DNA from: Ensifer adhaerens
GTDB lineage: Bacteria > Pseudomonadota > Alphaproteobacteria > Rhizobiales > Rhizobiaceae
Direction: 5' to 3'
DNA length: 64,000 bases
Assembly (NCBI RefSeq): GCF_013283195.1
Contig: NZ_JABEKT010000001.1
Location: forward strand, 2,328,509 to 2,392,508
Part shown: positions 9,153 through 17,905 of the stretch, in pieces
Layout of the letters: each line of letters opens with the position of its first letter
How positions within the stretch are numbered: the stretch's first letter is position 1
Translations under genes and position numbers: made by a program
The notes under the pieces: model-generated
Seen by the model: only the letters and a program-made list of their open reading frames with translations
Databases searched by the model: none
Told to the model about the DNA's origin: nothing

Positions 9153-9227
9153 TGGCTCCCCGGGCCGGATTCGAACCGGCGACCTGTCGATTAACAGTCG
9201 AATGCTCTACCGCTGAGCTACCAGGGA
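9153..9227 (-). tRNA. tRNA-Asn (GTT)
   Basis: A complete 75-base tRNA including encoded CCA. Reading the minus strand gives acceptor arm TCCCTGG paired with CCGGGGA, D-loop AGCTCAGCGGTAGAGC, anticodon loop CTGTTAA with anticodon GTT, and T-loop GGTTCGAATCC. It has its own terminator directly downstream. Confidence 0.97.
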
Positions 9228-9399
9228 TCATCTGCAGTTTTTTCTGCAGAAGTTCTGCGCGGTTTGTGTCCTGCAGAAGTGAGGCTGCTAATACAAATGC
9301 TTTTCCGATTTGCCAAGCGGTTTTTTCAAAAAAAGTGAGAAGATTTGTTGCGAGCCTGTGGAGAAGTCCCCAATTGTGGGAAACGCAGGCGGATAGGGA

Positions 9400-9696
9400 A
9401 TGATGAATAAAAACAGAAAACAGACGCATTTCGGCATCGACCCCCACACCCGGCAGATCGTGCTGGGCAAATGGCGCCTGGCGCTTCCGGAATCACCGTT
9501 GCTGCGCATGCTTGTCGGCGGCTTGCTGATTTTCGGCGGGTTTCTCGGCTTCCTGCCGGTGCTCGGCTTCTGGATGGTGCCCCTGGGGTTGCTCATCCTC
9601 TCGCACGACATTCCCGCGGTTCGCCGTCGCCGTCGCCGGTTCGCCGTCTGGTGGGCACGCCGCCGCGGCCGTGCGGGCTCTTCAAGGGAGTCGTGA
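9400..9696 (+). CDS. small basic membrane protein, PGPGW-like
   Basis: A 98-residue protein with a central pair of hydrophobic stretches (MLVGGLLIFGGFLGFLPVLGFW and MVPLGLLILS) and a very arginine-rich tail (AVRRRRRRFAVWWARRRGRAG). The arrangement resembles the small PGPGW transmembrane family, which has no known role. Two adjacent ATG codons (9400 and 9403) could start it; AGGGA lies just before. No functional partner is evident; tRNA-Asn lies upstream on the other strand. I would call it a conserved inner-membrane protein of unknown function. Confidence 0.65.
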   Translation: MMNKNRKQTHFGIDPHTRQIVLGKWRLALPESPLLRMLVGGLLIFGGFLGFLPVLGFWMVPLGLLILSHDIPAVRRRRRRFAVWWARRRGRAGSSRES

Positions 9697-9998
9697 GCCT
9701 TCGAGGCTACCGCTGAAAGTTCGAGCCAGTGCAAAAATCCTGCATGACCGATTCCTAGGGCTTTGGCGGCAGGTGAGATATCTGGTCGACTGATTCTGAA
9801 AATCTTCCGCCAGCAATGTCTGCCTCTGTCCGAACTGGGCGCGGTATCCGGTTGCGGCGAGCGGGACAGGCGAGGTCGCGCATGCCGCCGATGAATCCCA
9901 GGCCCATTGCTGGTGAACCTCCGCAATCAAGTGGCCGCTGAAAACCATTCGGCAACGGATCGCCAGCATAATGCCGGCCGGATCAAGGATGAGGCGGA
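9697..9998. other. intergenic region without recognised feature
   Basis: About 300 bases between two plus-strand genes. Apart from the upstream region of the thermonuclease-like gene I see no gene, repeat or clear terminator. Confidence 0.4.
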
Positions 9999-10700
9999 AT
10001 GGGTAAAGCCACAACAAGCCGTGGGCGTCGCCGCGGCAGCCGGACAAAGAAGCAGGGCGGCATGCTGCCGTGGTATCTCGCCGCTGTGCTGACGGTCGGT
10101 GGCGTGGTTGCCTACGATCACCGCGGAGAGTTGCGCGACCTGCCGGCCATTTCGGATATGTTCGCATCGGCCCCCAAGGCCACATCGACATCCAGGGCCG
10201 AGGATCGGCCGAAGGTGGCAGTGCGTGCGGCCGTACCGCCCGCTGCAAACAGGACGAAGGCCGTTGATGGTCCAATCCCCGCGGTCAACGTCGGATTGGC
10301 CGCGCCGACCGCGGTCGAACGGCCTGTGGTGCAGCCGGCCGCGCTCCAGCCTCAGGCGAATCAGTTTTATTTCTGCGGTATCCGCAACGACAACTGCGTC
10401 ATCGACGGCGCGACTTTCCGTTATCACGGCGAACTGGTCCGGGTCGCCGATATCGACGCGCCGAGAACCAAGCAGGCAGCCTGCGATGGCGAACGCGCGC
10501 GCGGCTTCTACGCCAAGCAGAGATTGCGCGAACTGTTGAACGCCGGAGATTTCAAGCTGATCGAAGCGATCGGCAGGGATGACGACAAGGCCAGCGAGAA
10601 GCTGCGCGTCGTGATGCGCGACGGCCGTTCGCTCGGAAACATTCTCGTCTCGGAAGGGCTTGTGCGGCCATGGAAGGGACGATCGACGCCTTGGTGCTAG
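9999..10700 (+). CDS. membrane-anchored thermonuclease-like protein
   Basis: A 233-residue protein. Residues 1-20 are strongly basic, residues ~22-38 form one membrane helix (MLPWYLAAVLTVGGVVAY), followed by a proline/alanine-rich linker and a C-terminal SNase-like domain from about residue 125. In that domain VRVADIDAP and CDGERARGFY correspond to the calcium and catalytic arginine/glutamate region of staphylococcal nuclease. The usual YGRLL motif appears as SEKLR, so the second catalytic arginine seems to be lysine and activity is uncertain. The domain probably faces the periplasm. It is a solitary gene. Confidence 0.75.
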   Translation: MGKATTSRGRRRGSRTKKQGGMLPWYLAAVLTVGGVVAYDHRGELRDLPAISDMFASAPKATSTSRAEDRPKVAVRAAVPPAANRTKAVDGPIPAVNVGLAAPTAVERPVVQPAALQPQANQFYFCGIRNDNCVIDGATFRYHGELVRVADIDAPRTKQAACDGERARGFYAKQRLRELLNAGDFKLIEAIGRDDDKASEKLRVVMRDGRSLGNILVSEGLVRPWKGRSTPWC

Positions 10701-11168
10701 GCGGATGGAAAAATCCGCGGATATGACCGCGGCGTGGGTCGGCACCAGGTTTCAAGCCGGCGGTGACCCAATCGACTCAACACGTCGGGCGAGCGGGGTA
10801 TCGCCGTCATCGCGCGATGGTCGCCAAAGGTGGGCAATTCTTCCTGTCGAGTAATTGCCTCTGAGACGTCATTTCCTTCTATGTGAGCGCCGCGTGGCGC
10901 TTGATGCAGGCTCATCGATCCCAAGCGTCTAAAAGTCGGTCGACCGCTCATCCGCCGCCTTGTTTCGCTAATGTGGGGTGAGGCTCGTTTGTTCTATGCG
11001 TTGCTCCTCAAAGAGAGGGCAGCGCAGGGGCATGCAGCATCCATCCACAGAACGGAATGGAAACACTCGTTCAAAATGAAAAAAGGAACGCATTCAGAAT
11101 GAACCCTCTTGCACTCTTTCTATATTCATTCTAAACGCTCGCCACGACTTGATAATCTAAGTCGGTGA
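10701..11168. other. gene-free stretch upstream of tRNA-Cys
   Basis: About 470 bases with no supportable ORF. The last ~130 bases turn AT-rich (several TTCATTCT/AGAATGAA-like words around 11068-11137) before the tRNA and probably hold its promoter. Confidence 0.4.
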
Positions 11169-11242
11169 GGCCTCGTGGCGGAGTGGTGACGCAGAGGACT
11201 GCAAATCCTTGTACCCCGGTTCAATTCCGGGCGAGGCCTCCA
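11169..11242 (+). tRNA. tRNA-Cys (GCA)
   Basis: A complete 74-base tRNA with encoded CCA. The acceptor arm GGCCTCG pairs with CGAGGCC, the anticodon loop ACTGCAAA carries GCA, and the T-arm reads CCCCGGTTCAATTCCGGG. Confidence 0.97.
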
Positions 11243-11493
11243 AAATTCCACATAACGAATTGATTTCGCGACGAAATTCGTCGTCACGGGATGCCAAGCT
11301 TTCCACATTGGCATGGCGATTCCTTGCCGTTTTCCCCTTCTGTATCTTCCTCCGCAGCCAACTGAAGATCACCGATTCCGTCGCATTTGATCCGGGCCAC
11401 GCTCTTCCGTGCCTAGCCTCCAGGACCTTTGACCACGAAAGCACTTAAGCCAGCAACACTTGATGATCGTCGTCTATGCAGTAGGGGGCGTGG

Positions 11494-11814
11494 TTACGTC
11501 TCGTTTTGGTAGGGCTCGGTCAGTGTCGCTTCATGCAGAGACTGGCTGAACGGAAAACCTATCAGCGCCGCACTGGCCATGCGATCGGCGACTATACATT
11601 CACAAAAGAAGCCGGGAGTTCCGAGCCTCTCGCAGTATGCCCGCGGGCTGTCGAGCAGATGGACCCCGCTATCAGAGCCGCGAATTAGGATTGCGGTGGA
11701 GCCGTTCTTGTTTGCGCCCATTGGCGGAATCACGGCAAGTCCCGGCTCTGCCCACCATAATACGGGGGCTAAGAGAAGGATTATAAGCGTGGCCCAGCGC
11801 GCTAAAGTAATCAC
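11494..11814 (-). CDS. hypothetical exported or membrane-anchored small protein
   Basis: A 106-residue ORF starting with a good signal or anchor segment (MITLARWATLIILLLAPVLWW). The remaining part, with three cysteines (YCERL, FFCECI), is compatible with a periplasmic or membrane-tethered protein. I do not recognise the family. It stands alone between tRNA-Cys and a GFA-type gene in a gene-poor region. Codon use looks ordinary, but with no close neighbour or motif it may also be a chance ORF. Confidence 0.4.
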   Translation of the reverse strand: MITLARWATLIILLLAPVLWWAEPGLAVIPPMGANKNGSTAILIRGSDSGVHLLDSPRAYCERLGTPGFFCECIVADRMASAALIGFPFSQSLHEATLTEPYQNET

Positions 11815-12131
11815 GGTTGCTCCAGGTCGTTGCTCGCCTGGGTTTAATCATTCGGAGTAACGACATCAATGTGTACGCGCGGAAGTAGTTAATTTCGCAT
11901 ACTTCAAGTCGGCGTAGAGCAATCTCGCCGGCCTCATAAGCTGGAGTGTGTCGCAACCCACGCTTTCTTGGGCGTTGGGAGAATGTCAACGTACCGAAGC
12001 CTCGGCACTGATTTCTCGGCTTCGCCAACCGTCGCCTGTCAGGGCGGACGGCAGCAGTGGTGCCGCGACGGTGCCGTTATCATCTAGCGCATACTTGCCG
12101 CATGGTTCCGCTGCTGCCTTGAACGCGTCAG
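11815..12131. other. intergenic region without recognised feature
   Basis: About 320 bases between two minus-strand genes. Nothing beyond presumed promoter and 3' end sequences was seen. Confidence 0.4.
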
Positions 12132-12563
12132 TCATTCCGCCGGAATGAATTTCAGCGTTCCCGCGAGCCTTGGTCCGCTCAAATCCTTGGTGTCCAGTGG
12201 GTGATTGATGCCGTCGTTGACAGGCAGTTCTACGAAATCGAACGGGCTGACGCCCTGGAGGCATGCGGCGTTGACGCCGTAGAAGTCCGGGTTCGCGCGC
12301 GGTTTGTGGAACGTATAGATCCCGCATTTCGAGCAGAAGTAATGTTCTGCGGCCTTTGTGTTGAACTGGTATTTGGTGAGAGCCTCGCCTCCGGAAAGAA
12401 CCGTGATCCCGTCCTTGGCAGCGGAGACGGCAACCGCACCCTTCAGCTGACAATAGGAGCAGGTGCAGCGGCGAGCGGTATGAAGACCGTTTTTCAGTTT
12501 TACATTGAAACGAACCGTTCCGCAGTGGCAGGCTCCGTCGAGGTCCTGAACGTCGAGATTCAT
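12132..12563 (-). CDS. GFA family (glutathione-dependent formaldehyde-activating enzyme-like) protein
   Basis: About 143 residues, covering one Mss4-like GFA domain. The zinc ligands are visible as CHCG near the N terminus, CSYC around residue 33 and CSKCGIYT around residue 85. Members bind structural zinc and some help convert formaldehyde and glutathione to S-hydroxymethylglutathione; most, like this one, have unknown substrates. The start ATG at 12563 (MNLDVQ) was preferred because it begins near the domain; in-frame ATGs at 12575 and 12590 are possible. Confidence 0.82.
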   Translation of the reverse strand: MNLDVQDLDGACHCGTVRFNVKLKNGLHTARRCTCSYCQLKGAVAVSAAKDGITVLSGGEALTKYQFNTKAAEHYFCSKCGIYTFHKPRANPDFYGVNAACLQGVSPFDFVELPVNDGINHPLDTKDLSGPRLAGTLKFIPAE

Positions 12564-13048
12564 GCAACCATCCATCTGATTTTGAAGCACATTTGCACGT
12601 CTTCAATATGGGGCGGATTGCGCATGCTCAAGCGTATTCGTACGCTGAGGCATTCTTGAGGATGATCTTGCCATCCGGGTGGCTCTGCGCGTCGGCCACC
12701 TCGGCCAGGCGCGTCGCGCGTCGCAAGGTCTGTGAAGCCCGCGAGCTTCCACACCACATGCCACCGTCCCATCGGCGCGACGGTCGACGACTTGCGGTGG
12801 AGGCTATCTGCGAAGAGAAAGCGCTTGATTGAGCATCGGGCGCCCACTCCACGCTGAGGGTGGGCCCAATGCATGGCTTGGGCAATCATGCCGTGGGGCT
12901 CTAGGGGCTCAAATTGCCGGTGCAGCAAATTTCAGCCGTTGCTAGCCCCACCTGAGCAACCAGGGATCTGGAGGTGCCGACAACGCGACGCGCTGCCGCC
13001 GATCAGAAACAGCCGCTCGTTGCCGCGTTGGGAAAATGTGCGGCCTGC
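12564..13048. other. possibly decayed region
   Basis: About 485 bases without an intact gene. On the minus strand two different frames between about 12628 and 12800 read protein-like (HVVWKLAGFTDLATR in one, DAQSHPDGKIILKNASAYEYA in the other), as if a gene had suffered a frameshift. I could not identify it. Confidence 0.3.
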
Positions 13049-13195
13049 TCAATTCTCCTGAACGGAAACGCCGCCCTCGCCAATCTTGATCTCGACACCG
13101 GCAGGTTTCGTTTCCTCACGATAAGCATAGACGCCGAGACCGATGACGGCGACAGCGAGCACGGCGATGACGAGATAGAGGCTATTACGGTTCAT
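13049..13195 (-). CDS. 48-residue single-pass membrane micro-protein
   Basis: A small ORF from ATG at 13195 to TGA at 13049. The product begins MNRNSLYLVIAVLAVAVIG, a clear membrane helix, then a short charged tail (YREETKPAGVEIKIGEGGVSVQEN) that would face the periplasm or cytoplasm. An AG-rich GAGGAACTGCTGA stretch precedes the start. The clean hydrophobic-then-charged organisation and absence of rare-looking codons argue that it is real. Function unknown; it reads like a small envelope protein. Confidence 0.62.
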   Translation of the reverse strand: MNRNSLYLVIAVLAVAVIGLGVYAYREETKPAGVEIKIGEGGVSVQEN

Positions 13196-13819
13196 TCAGC
13201 AGTTCCTCACTTGATTACGCGAATGGGTAACTAGGCTGCCATCGTCGAAAGGCAACGGTGCGATCGTCGGGTGCGTTGGGCTCAAGGGATCCATGGTTCG
13301 GAGGAAGATCAGATTCGGTTTCCGTGCGTAGGCAGCGTATCCCTTTTCCCTCGCACCCTTTGTGCCTGACGCGCTGACCCGCGCCCTCGGTGGGCGAGTG
13401 ACAATCGCCGCAAGTGCGATGCATGATTGAGCCACCGACTCATTCTACTTTGCTCCTCATGCCGCGACGTCACTCATCTGTGGGCTATCGCCTTTGCAGG
13501 CATGCCCGGCTTCGCGGGCTGCCAAGATTCGGGGCACACCTGGCGCAGCAGTGGCGATGTCAGCCTGTTCCTTCTTCTCCGCCGATGACAGTTATTCTTC
13601 ATGGGCGATCCGACGTGCGCGCGTGCGCTTCACGCGTTTGCGCCGCGAATAGGCATGCGCGGATCTGGCTTGCCGGCGACCTGCCCCGAAATGGTGATTC
13701 TGCCCGTATTGTCAGTGCAAAGATTATTGTCTCTAGACGACATCAGGAATGAATATTCCAGCGATGCGACCCGTATAGGTAGCGTCAAACAAAACCGACA
13801 ATGGAGGAAATGACATAAA
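13196..13819. other. gene-poor stretch
   Basis: About 620 bases without a supportable gene. A minus-strand ORF near 13215-13424 contains a CGDCH sequence resembling a haem-binding motif but otherwise has no cytochrome character. It may include decayed coding DNA. Confidence 0.35.
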
Positions 13820-14152
13820 ATGAAATGTAAGATCGCCCTGACTGCTCTTGCCATATTTGCCGCAACGACGGCCACCGCAAGCGCTGAGGATCTCGTCTTT
13901 CAGCTGAAGAACAAGACGAAAGCCGTTCTGACGAACTTCTATACCTCGCCGGTTGGCGTCGATCAGTGGGAAGACGATGTCTTCGGGCGGCAGGTGCTTA
14001 ATCCGGGCGAGAGCATGGAAATTACCATCGCCGACGGACGCGATGTCTGCAAATACGACATGCGCTTCGAATTCGAGGAAGGCTCCGGTCTCGACACGAC
14101 CGAAGACATGCAGGACCTCTGTGAGTTGGGCGAGTACTCCATTCACGAATGA
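13820..14152 (+). CDS. small exported protein of unknown function
   Basis: A 110-residue protein with a classical Sec signal peptide (MKCKIALTALAIFAATTATASA, cleavage after ASA) and a mature acidic domain of ~88 residues that contains NKTKAVLTNFYTSPVG, a GESMEI segment and two cysteines (DVCKYD, DLCELG) that could form a disulfide. It starts about 10 bases after a GGAGGAAA-type ribosome binding site at ~13801. No family name is recognised, but the signal peptide, RBS and balanced composition make it a convincing periplasmic protein. It is convergent with lexA. Confidence 0.78.
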   Translation: MKCKIALTALAIFAATTATASAEDLVFQLKNKTKAVLTNFYTSPVGVDQWEDDVFGRQVLNPGESMEITIADGRDVCKYDMRFEFEEGSGLDTTEDMQDLCELGEYSIHE

Positions 14153-14271
14153 AAATTGTCGAGCGCGTAAAACGCTCAACCTGACCACTTCCGTCTCGCT
14201 ACCTCTTGGGTGGCGAGACGTTCAAGCACAAGAAGGCCTGTCCAGCAGAAAGACAGCCATCATCATCTGGC

Positions 14272-14991
14272 TTAGTGATAGCGACGGATCAAGCCAACGA
14301 GCTTGCCCTGTATCTTGACGCGGTCCGGGCCGAAGATGCGCGTCTCGTAGGCCGGATTGGCCGCCTCGAGTGCAATCGATGCGCCTTTGCGCCGGAAGCG
14401 CTTCAACGTCGCTTCCTCGTCATCGACAAGTGCGACGATGATGTCGCCGGGGTTTGCCGTCGTGGCATTGCGGATGATCACCGTGTCGCCGTCGAAGATG
14501 CCGGCCTCGATCATCGAATCACCCTTCACTTCAAGGGCGTAGTGCTCGCCGCTGCCGATCATATCGAGCGGCACGGTAATATCGTGCGTGTTGTTCTGTA
14601 TTGCCGAGATCGGTACGCCGGCGGCAATGCGGCCCATGACCGGAACCGAGACGGAGCTGTTGTCTGCCACCGGCGGCGCTTTTGCGGTAACCGGGGCAGG
14701 GGCGGGAGGTTTGCCGAGACTTCCCTCGATGACGCTTGGTGAAAACCCGCGACGCGGCTGAGCGCTTCCCGCGTAAGCTTCCGGCAGCTTGATGACCTCA
14801 AGCGCCCGGGCGCGGTTGGGAAGGCGTCGAATGAAACCGCGTTCCTCGAGCGCCGTAATCAGCCGGTGAATGCCCGACTTCGATGCCAGGTCGAGTGCAT
14901 CCTTCATCTCGTCGAAGGACGGCGGAACACCGGACTCCTTCATGCGTTCGTGGATGAAAAGAAGCAATTCCTGTTGCTTGCGGGTCAGCAT
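14272..14991 (-). CDS. lexA: SOS repressor LexA
   Basis: A 239-residue LexA of the longer alphaproteobacterial type. The N-terminal winged helix (residues 1-65: [35 protein letters not shown]) binds DNA. The self-cleavage Ala-Gly bond is in GRIAAGVPI (about residue 125), the catalytic serine in GDSMIEAG (about 159) and the lysine in ATLKRF (about 197). RecA* filaments trigger its cleavage after DNA damage. The start at 14991 matches the family N terminus rather than the 11-residue longer reading. An SOS box lies 49 bases upstream, so it represses itself. Confidence 0.96.
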   Translation of the reverse strand: MLTRKQQELLLFIHERMKESGVPPSFDEMKDALDLASKSGIHRLITALEERGFIRRLPNRARALEVIKLPEAYAGSAQPRRGFSPSVIEGSLGKPPAPAPVTAKAPPVADNSSVSVPVMGRIAAGVPISAIQNNTHDITVPLDMIGSGEHYALEVKGDSMIEAGIFDGDTVIIRNATTANPGDIIVALVDDEEATLKRFRRKGASIALEAANPAYETRIFGPDRVKIQGKLVGLIRRYH

Positions 14992-15039
14992 GGCAAGTCG
15001 CTCCAGAGGCGTGAAACAAATCAAGAACAGACACTATCT

Positions 15040-15054
15040 GTTCCATATGTGTTC
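15040..15054. promoter_or_regulatory. alphaproteobacterial SOS box (LexA operator)
   Basis: A perfect GTTC-N7-GTTC direct repeat (GTTC CATATGT GTTC), the LexA binding consensus of alphaproteobacteria. It lies in the lexA upstream region and points to autoregulation; it is also about 130 bases before the plus-strand small gene at 15172. Confidence 0.9.
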
Positions 15055-15171
15055 CGCAAGTGCCTAAAATTCCGTGAATGTTGTATCAATCGTGCGCCTA
15101 TCCGCTGCCTCGATGCTGGGTATGCCATGCGGAGCTGCCATGCCTCGCGCTTTTCACCGAATGAGGATGCA

Positions 15172-15411
15172 ATGAAAACGCTGATTCGGATCCTGTCGAC
15201 GATCGTTATCGCAGCGACCGCCGTCCTCGGGTTTCGCTGGTATCAATATGTCGACAACAGGCAGAGCCCGTTCGATGAAGTCGGCATCGCATTGAATGCG
15301 ATGATGCCGGGGCGGGTCCGCCAGTGGGGTTGTGACCGGTTAAAGTTCACCTTTGGCAAAGGATTGCCACCACGAGGGTGTGCCACGAGCGATGGTAAAG
15401 AATGGAAGTAG
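15172..15411 (+). CDS. 79-residue exported or membrane-anchored small protein
   Basis: A short gene with GAGG 5 bases before the ATG at 15172. Residues 1-20 (MKTLIRILSTIVIAATAVLG) form an N-terminal signal anchor; the rest is a small domain with cysteines at QWGCDRL and PRGCATS that could form a disulfide. It sits opposite lexA, so the SOS box between them might also affect it, although it is quite distant. No family recognised; similar short secreted proteins are common in rhizobial genomes. Confidence 0.65.
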   Translation: MKTLIRILSTIVIAATAVLGFRWYQYVDNRQSPFDEVGIALNAMMPGRVRQWGCDRLKFTFGKGLPPRGCATSDGKEWK

Positions 15412-15459
15412 CGCCGAGATAAGCGGTTGGGACAGCGGGCATGTCGAGGAGAGGGCGTT

Positions 15460-15747
15460 TCAAGCCGGCTGCGTTGCCGAACAGGCGTCCTCGAACTCCT
15501 TCACGGTCTCGGCAGAGTTGTCCTCCGGCAGCACGGCATCTGCCGCGTCGGTCGCCACCGGCGTGTCGCCTTGGTAGACGAATGACTGGATATAATAGGC
15601 GATCGAGCCTTTCCAGACATTCCGACCGTCGATCTGCTGGCAGGGGATGGCCGATTCGAAGTCCGTTTGCAGGTCGTCGACCGTGGCCGCGCTAAGGGCG
15701 ATGTGGGGCGATGCGATAATCGAGGCGATAAGCAAGGCTGCAAGCAC
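15460..15747 (-). CDS. small secreted protein of unknown function
   Basis: A 95-residue ORF opening with GTG and a signal peptide (MLAALLIASIIASPHIALSA, likely cleavage near ALSA-A). The mature part is acidic, with two cysteines (IPCQQ and DACSATQ) and the fragment DGRNVWKGSIAYYIQSFVYQGDTPV, which resembles a small folded periplasmic domain. Function unknown. It is convergent with the small gene at 15172 and separated from it by about 50 bases. Confidence 0.62.
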   Translation of the reverse strand: MLAALLIASIIASPHIALSAATVDDLQTDFESAIPCQQIDGRNVWKGSIAYYIQSFVYQGDTPVATDAADAVLPEDNSAETVKEFEDACSATQPA

Positions 15748-16221
15748 GATGGACGTCCGCTAGGTCAGAAGTGGTGCCGATAGATTGGTTAACGATGTGA
15801 ACCGTGCTTTCGTTCCGGAGTCCAGCAAGCAGGCCGCGTACCCATGCCGTGTTCAACAGTTCTTTGCGAAAGGCGACGATCGCTCTTCAAGCTGTGGCAG
15901 CGAAGACACGAAGATTGTTTGGAAGAGCGAGTGTTTCGGGGCGTTTGTTGCTTCTCCGGCATTGGCCCCGAGCGGCATGGCTGGCGGCAGATCGGCCTTG
16001 GGGGTCGCGACGGGAGACGACTGGCAAGCGCCGCCGGCAGTGTTTCCTGTGTCTGCGGGAAGGTTCACGCGCCGGTCGGGTGTGCTGCGGAGCCGGCATC
16101 ATTGCTGGTTTCTTGTCGCGGGACCAGTCGCCCTTGATGTGCGGAGACGTGCACATCCGGTCCGACTGGCCACTGATAAACCCTAAAGGCGTATTTGATT
16201 TTCGAGGTTGGAGCGGCTGCC
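15748..16221. other. gene-free stretch
   Basis: About 470 bases. Several overlapping open frames exist on both strands, but none has a signal peptide, domain or good ribosome binding site. I see no supported feature. Confidence 0.35.
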
Positions 16222-16365
16222 TTACTTTTTGTCTTTCTTGCCCAAAGAGAAGCTGCTGCCTGCAAGCTTCACCTGGGAGCCTTCTGGCGTAACGGCGGCT
16301 TTGACGGCCTTGTCCTTCTTGGGCTTTCTAACCTCGCGGTTGCTTCGCACTTGACCTTTTGCCAT
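16222..16365 (-). CDS. 47-residue lysine-rich micro-protein
   Basis: A short ORF from ATG at 16365 to TAA at 16222 with a strong AAGGAG ribosome binding site 7 bases upstream. The product starts MAKGQVRSNREVRKPKKDK and ends SLGKKDKK; about a third of residues are Lys or Arg. It has no hydrophobic segment, so it is cytoplasmic and may bind nucleic acid. The strong RBS and the MAKGQxRSNRE start, which I associate with small conserved rhizobial proteins, support it. Function unknown. Confidence 0.68.
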   Translation of the reverse strand: MAKGQVRSNREVRKPKKDKAVKAAVTPEGSQVKLAGSSFSLGKKDKK

Positions 16366-16544
16366 GTTCGTCTCCTTGGAAAGGCGTGCCGGGGAGCCCA
16401 TGTGGGCGCCGAATGACCGGCGGACTAGCGTGCATTGATACGGCCGGAAGTCAATGACGGCGCTCGGTGTGCATTGGTTCGGGCGGGCGCCATGGCCTGA
16501 AATGAGGTCAATGTTCCGCTGGCGTGATTATAACACCGACTCGG

Positions 16545-16832
16545 TTATTTGCCGCGCCCCTGAGAGGCTGTCGTGGGCCCAATCACGGCGGCGACCTCGG
16601 TGATCTTGTTGGCCGGAAATCCGCCTCGTTCGGCATGTTCGCGAATAACGTCGGCGCTTGGCGCCTCGTGGACGCAGTAGATCTTGTCGCCGGCGACATA
16701 GCTGGTGATCCATGTGTAGGGGACGCCGAGATCTGCAACGACTGCGTTGGATTTCGCCGATAGCGCGCAGAGGTCGTCCTGACTAAGCTTGTCGGCTCCG
16801 GGTACTTCGCGCTCTATGATGAAGGTGGGCAT
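16545..16832 (-). CDS. DUF4242 (SCO4226-like) small protein
   Basis: A 95-residue protein matching DUF4242, a ferredoxin-fold dimeric alpha/beta domain. Characteristic parts are the start PTFIIEREVPGA, the central YTWITSYVAGDKIYCVHEAP and the end HAERGGFPANKITEV. The Streptomyces member SCO4226 binds nickel, and the conserved His/Cys/Asp pattern (IYCVHEAP, EHAERGG) is present, but nickel binding here is inference. No operon partner. Confidence 0.8.
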   Translation of the reverse strand: MPTFIIEREVPGADKLSQDDLCALSAKSNAVVADLGVPYTWITSYVAGDKIYCVHEAPSADVIREHAERGGFPANKITEVAAVIGPTTASQGRGK

Positions 16833-17147
16833 CGCTCAGTTCCTCAACTGTTGGATGACCACATATGAAGGCGCCCGAATGAAGCGGGAGTCAACGTTTT
16901 CGGTTGCCATAAGCTGTTTCACGGCGAATTCGCCGAATGTATCCCGATCCGGTCGAAGGCCGCGTTCCGGCCAGATTTGAAGCAAGCCGCATCAAACGGC
17001 CAGAGGATTCAGAACCCTCGTCCTATCGAGATTGCTGTGGTGCCGGATCGTGTTCGATAGCCCCAGCGCGACGCTTTCGCACCTTGGCCCAATAATTGGC
17101 GGTCGCACGGACGAGCTGTCGCTCTCCGTGGCAAAAAAGACAGCGCC
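16833..17147. other. intergenic region without recognised feature
   Basis: About 315 bases between two minus-strand small genes. Apart from likely promoter sequence nothing was recognised. Confidence 0.4.
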
Positions 17148-17312
17148 TCAGTAGCTGAGGCGGAAGCCGCCGGGGCTGGCTGCCGATGGATCTGGTTCCG
17201 GCGAAGGCCCTTGCCATTGGGCGTAGGTCGTGTTGGCGTCGCCAGTGCTTGCGCAGCCCGACAGCGTCAGAACAGCAAAAAAAGCGGCTGTCGTCAGATA
17301 TTTAAGAGGCAT
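17148..17312 (-). CDS. 54-residue lipoprotein
   Basis: A short ORF beginning MPLKYLTTAAFFAVLTLSGC, with a canonical lipobox (LSGC, lipidated Cys20), followed by a 34-residue proline/serine-rich tail ending GGFRLSY. GGAGA lies ~6 bases before the ATG at 17312. It should be exported and lipid-anchored in the envelope. Too short for a domain; a role as small outer-membrane lipoprotein is inference. It lies just downstream of tRNA-Ser on the same strand. Confidence 0.68.
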   Translation of the reverse strand: MPLKYLTTAAFFAVLTLSGCASTGDANTTYAQWQGPSPEPDPSAASPGGFRLSY

Positions 17313-17538
17313 GGTTTTCTCCAGTTGTGGGAGATTGCCCAGGCCTCGAAGGGCCGGAATCAGACTTTCACCCAATTCCTCCGGGATGGCAAGCGGACCT
17401 GACGCCCGCCTTCCAAATGCATGCCTGAATACCGGCGCGACGGCAGCATGTGCGCGCCAAAGGGGCAATCGGAAACCGCTCGAACACTCGCGGTTTCGAT
17501 CGAGCTCGACGTCGAATGGCAAGAAATGAGACAGTGGA

Positions 17539-17628
17539 TGGCGGAGGAGGTGGGATTCGAACCCACGGTACGCTTTCACGCACGCCGGTTTTCAAGACCG
17601 GTGCCTTAAACCGCTCGGCCACTCCTCC
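17539..17628 (-). tRNA. tRNA-Ser (TGA)
   Basis: A complete 90-base class II tRNA with long variable arm and encoded CCA. On the minus strand the acceptor arm GGAGGAG pairs with CTCCTCC, the anticodon loop CTTGAAA gives TGA, and the T-loop is GGTTCGAATCC. Confidence 0.97.
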
Positions 17629-17905
17629 GGGCAGGGCGTTATTGCGCGAAGGCTTGTCACTTTGCAAGATTTAACATGCGTCGGCGGCAAGATTTTCTGA
17701 ACGCGTCAGCTTGTCCATCTGCCTTGGTAACCATTCGTAAACCATAACCGGAGATTTCGGGCGCTCGGCTGTCCGCCGGTTCGCATTTTTGCCTTGTTGC
17801 TGTCATGATTAATCGACTGTTCCGTTTCGGGACGCCGAGATTTCTGCTTGGGGGCAAGAGTGGAAGGTTTCGAGTACGGCTTGTTCGAATGATGTTGTGG
17901 GACAG

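Noticed and set aside
9682..10275. Minus-strand ORFs over the thermonuclease-like gene
   Set aside because: Shadow frames; the plus-strand gene has a membrane helix and recognisable domain.
13215..13424. CGDCH motif suggesting a c-type cytochrome
   Set aside because: No signal peptide, no methionine ligand, arginine-rich composition; chance occurrence or decayed DNA.
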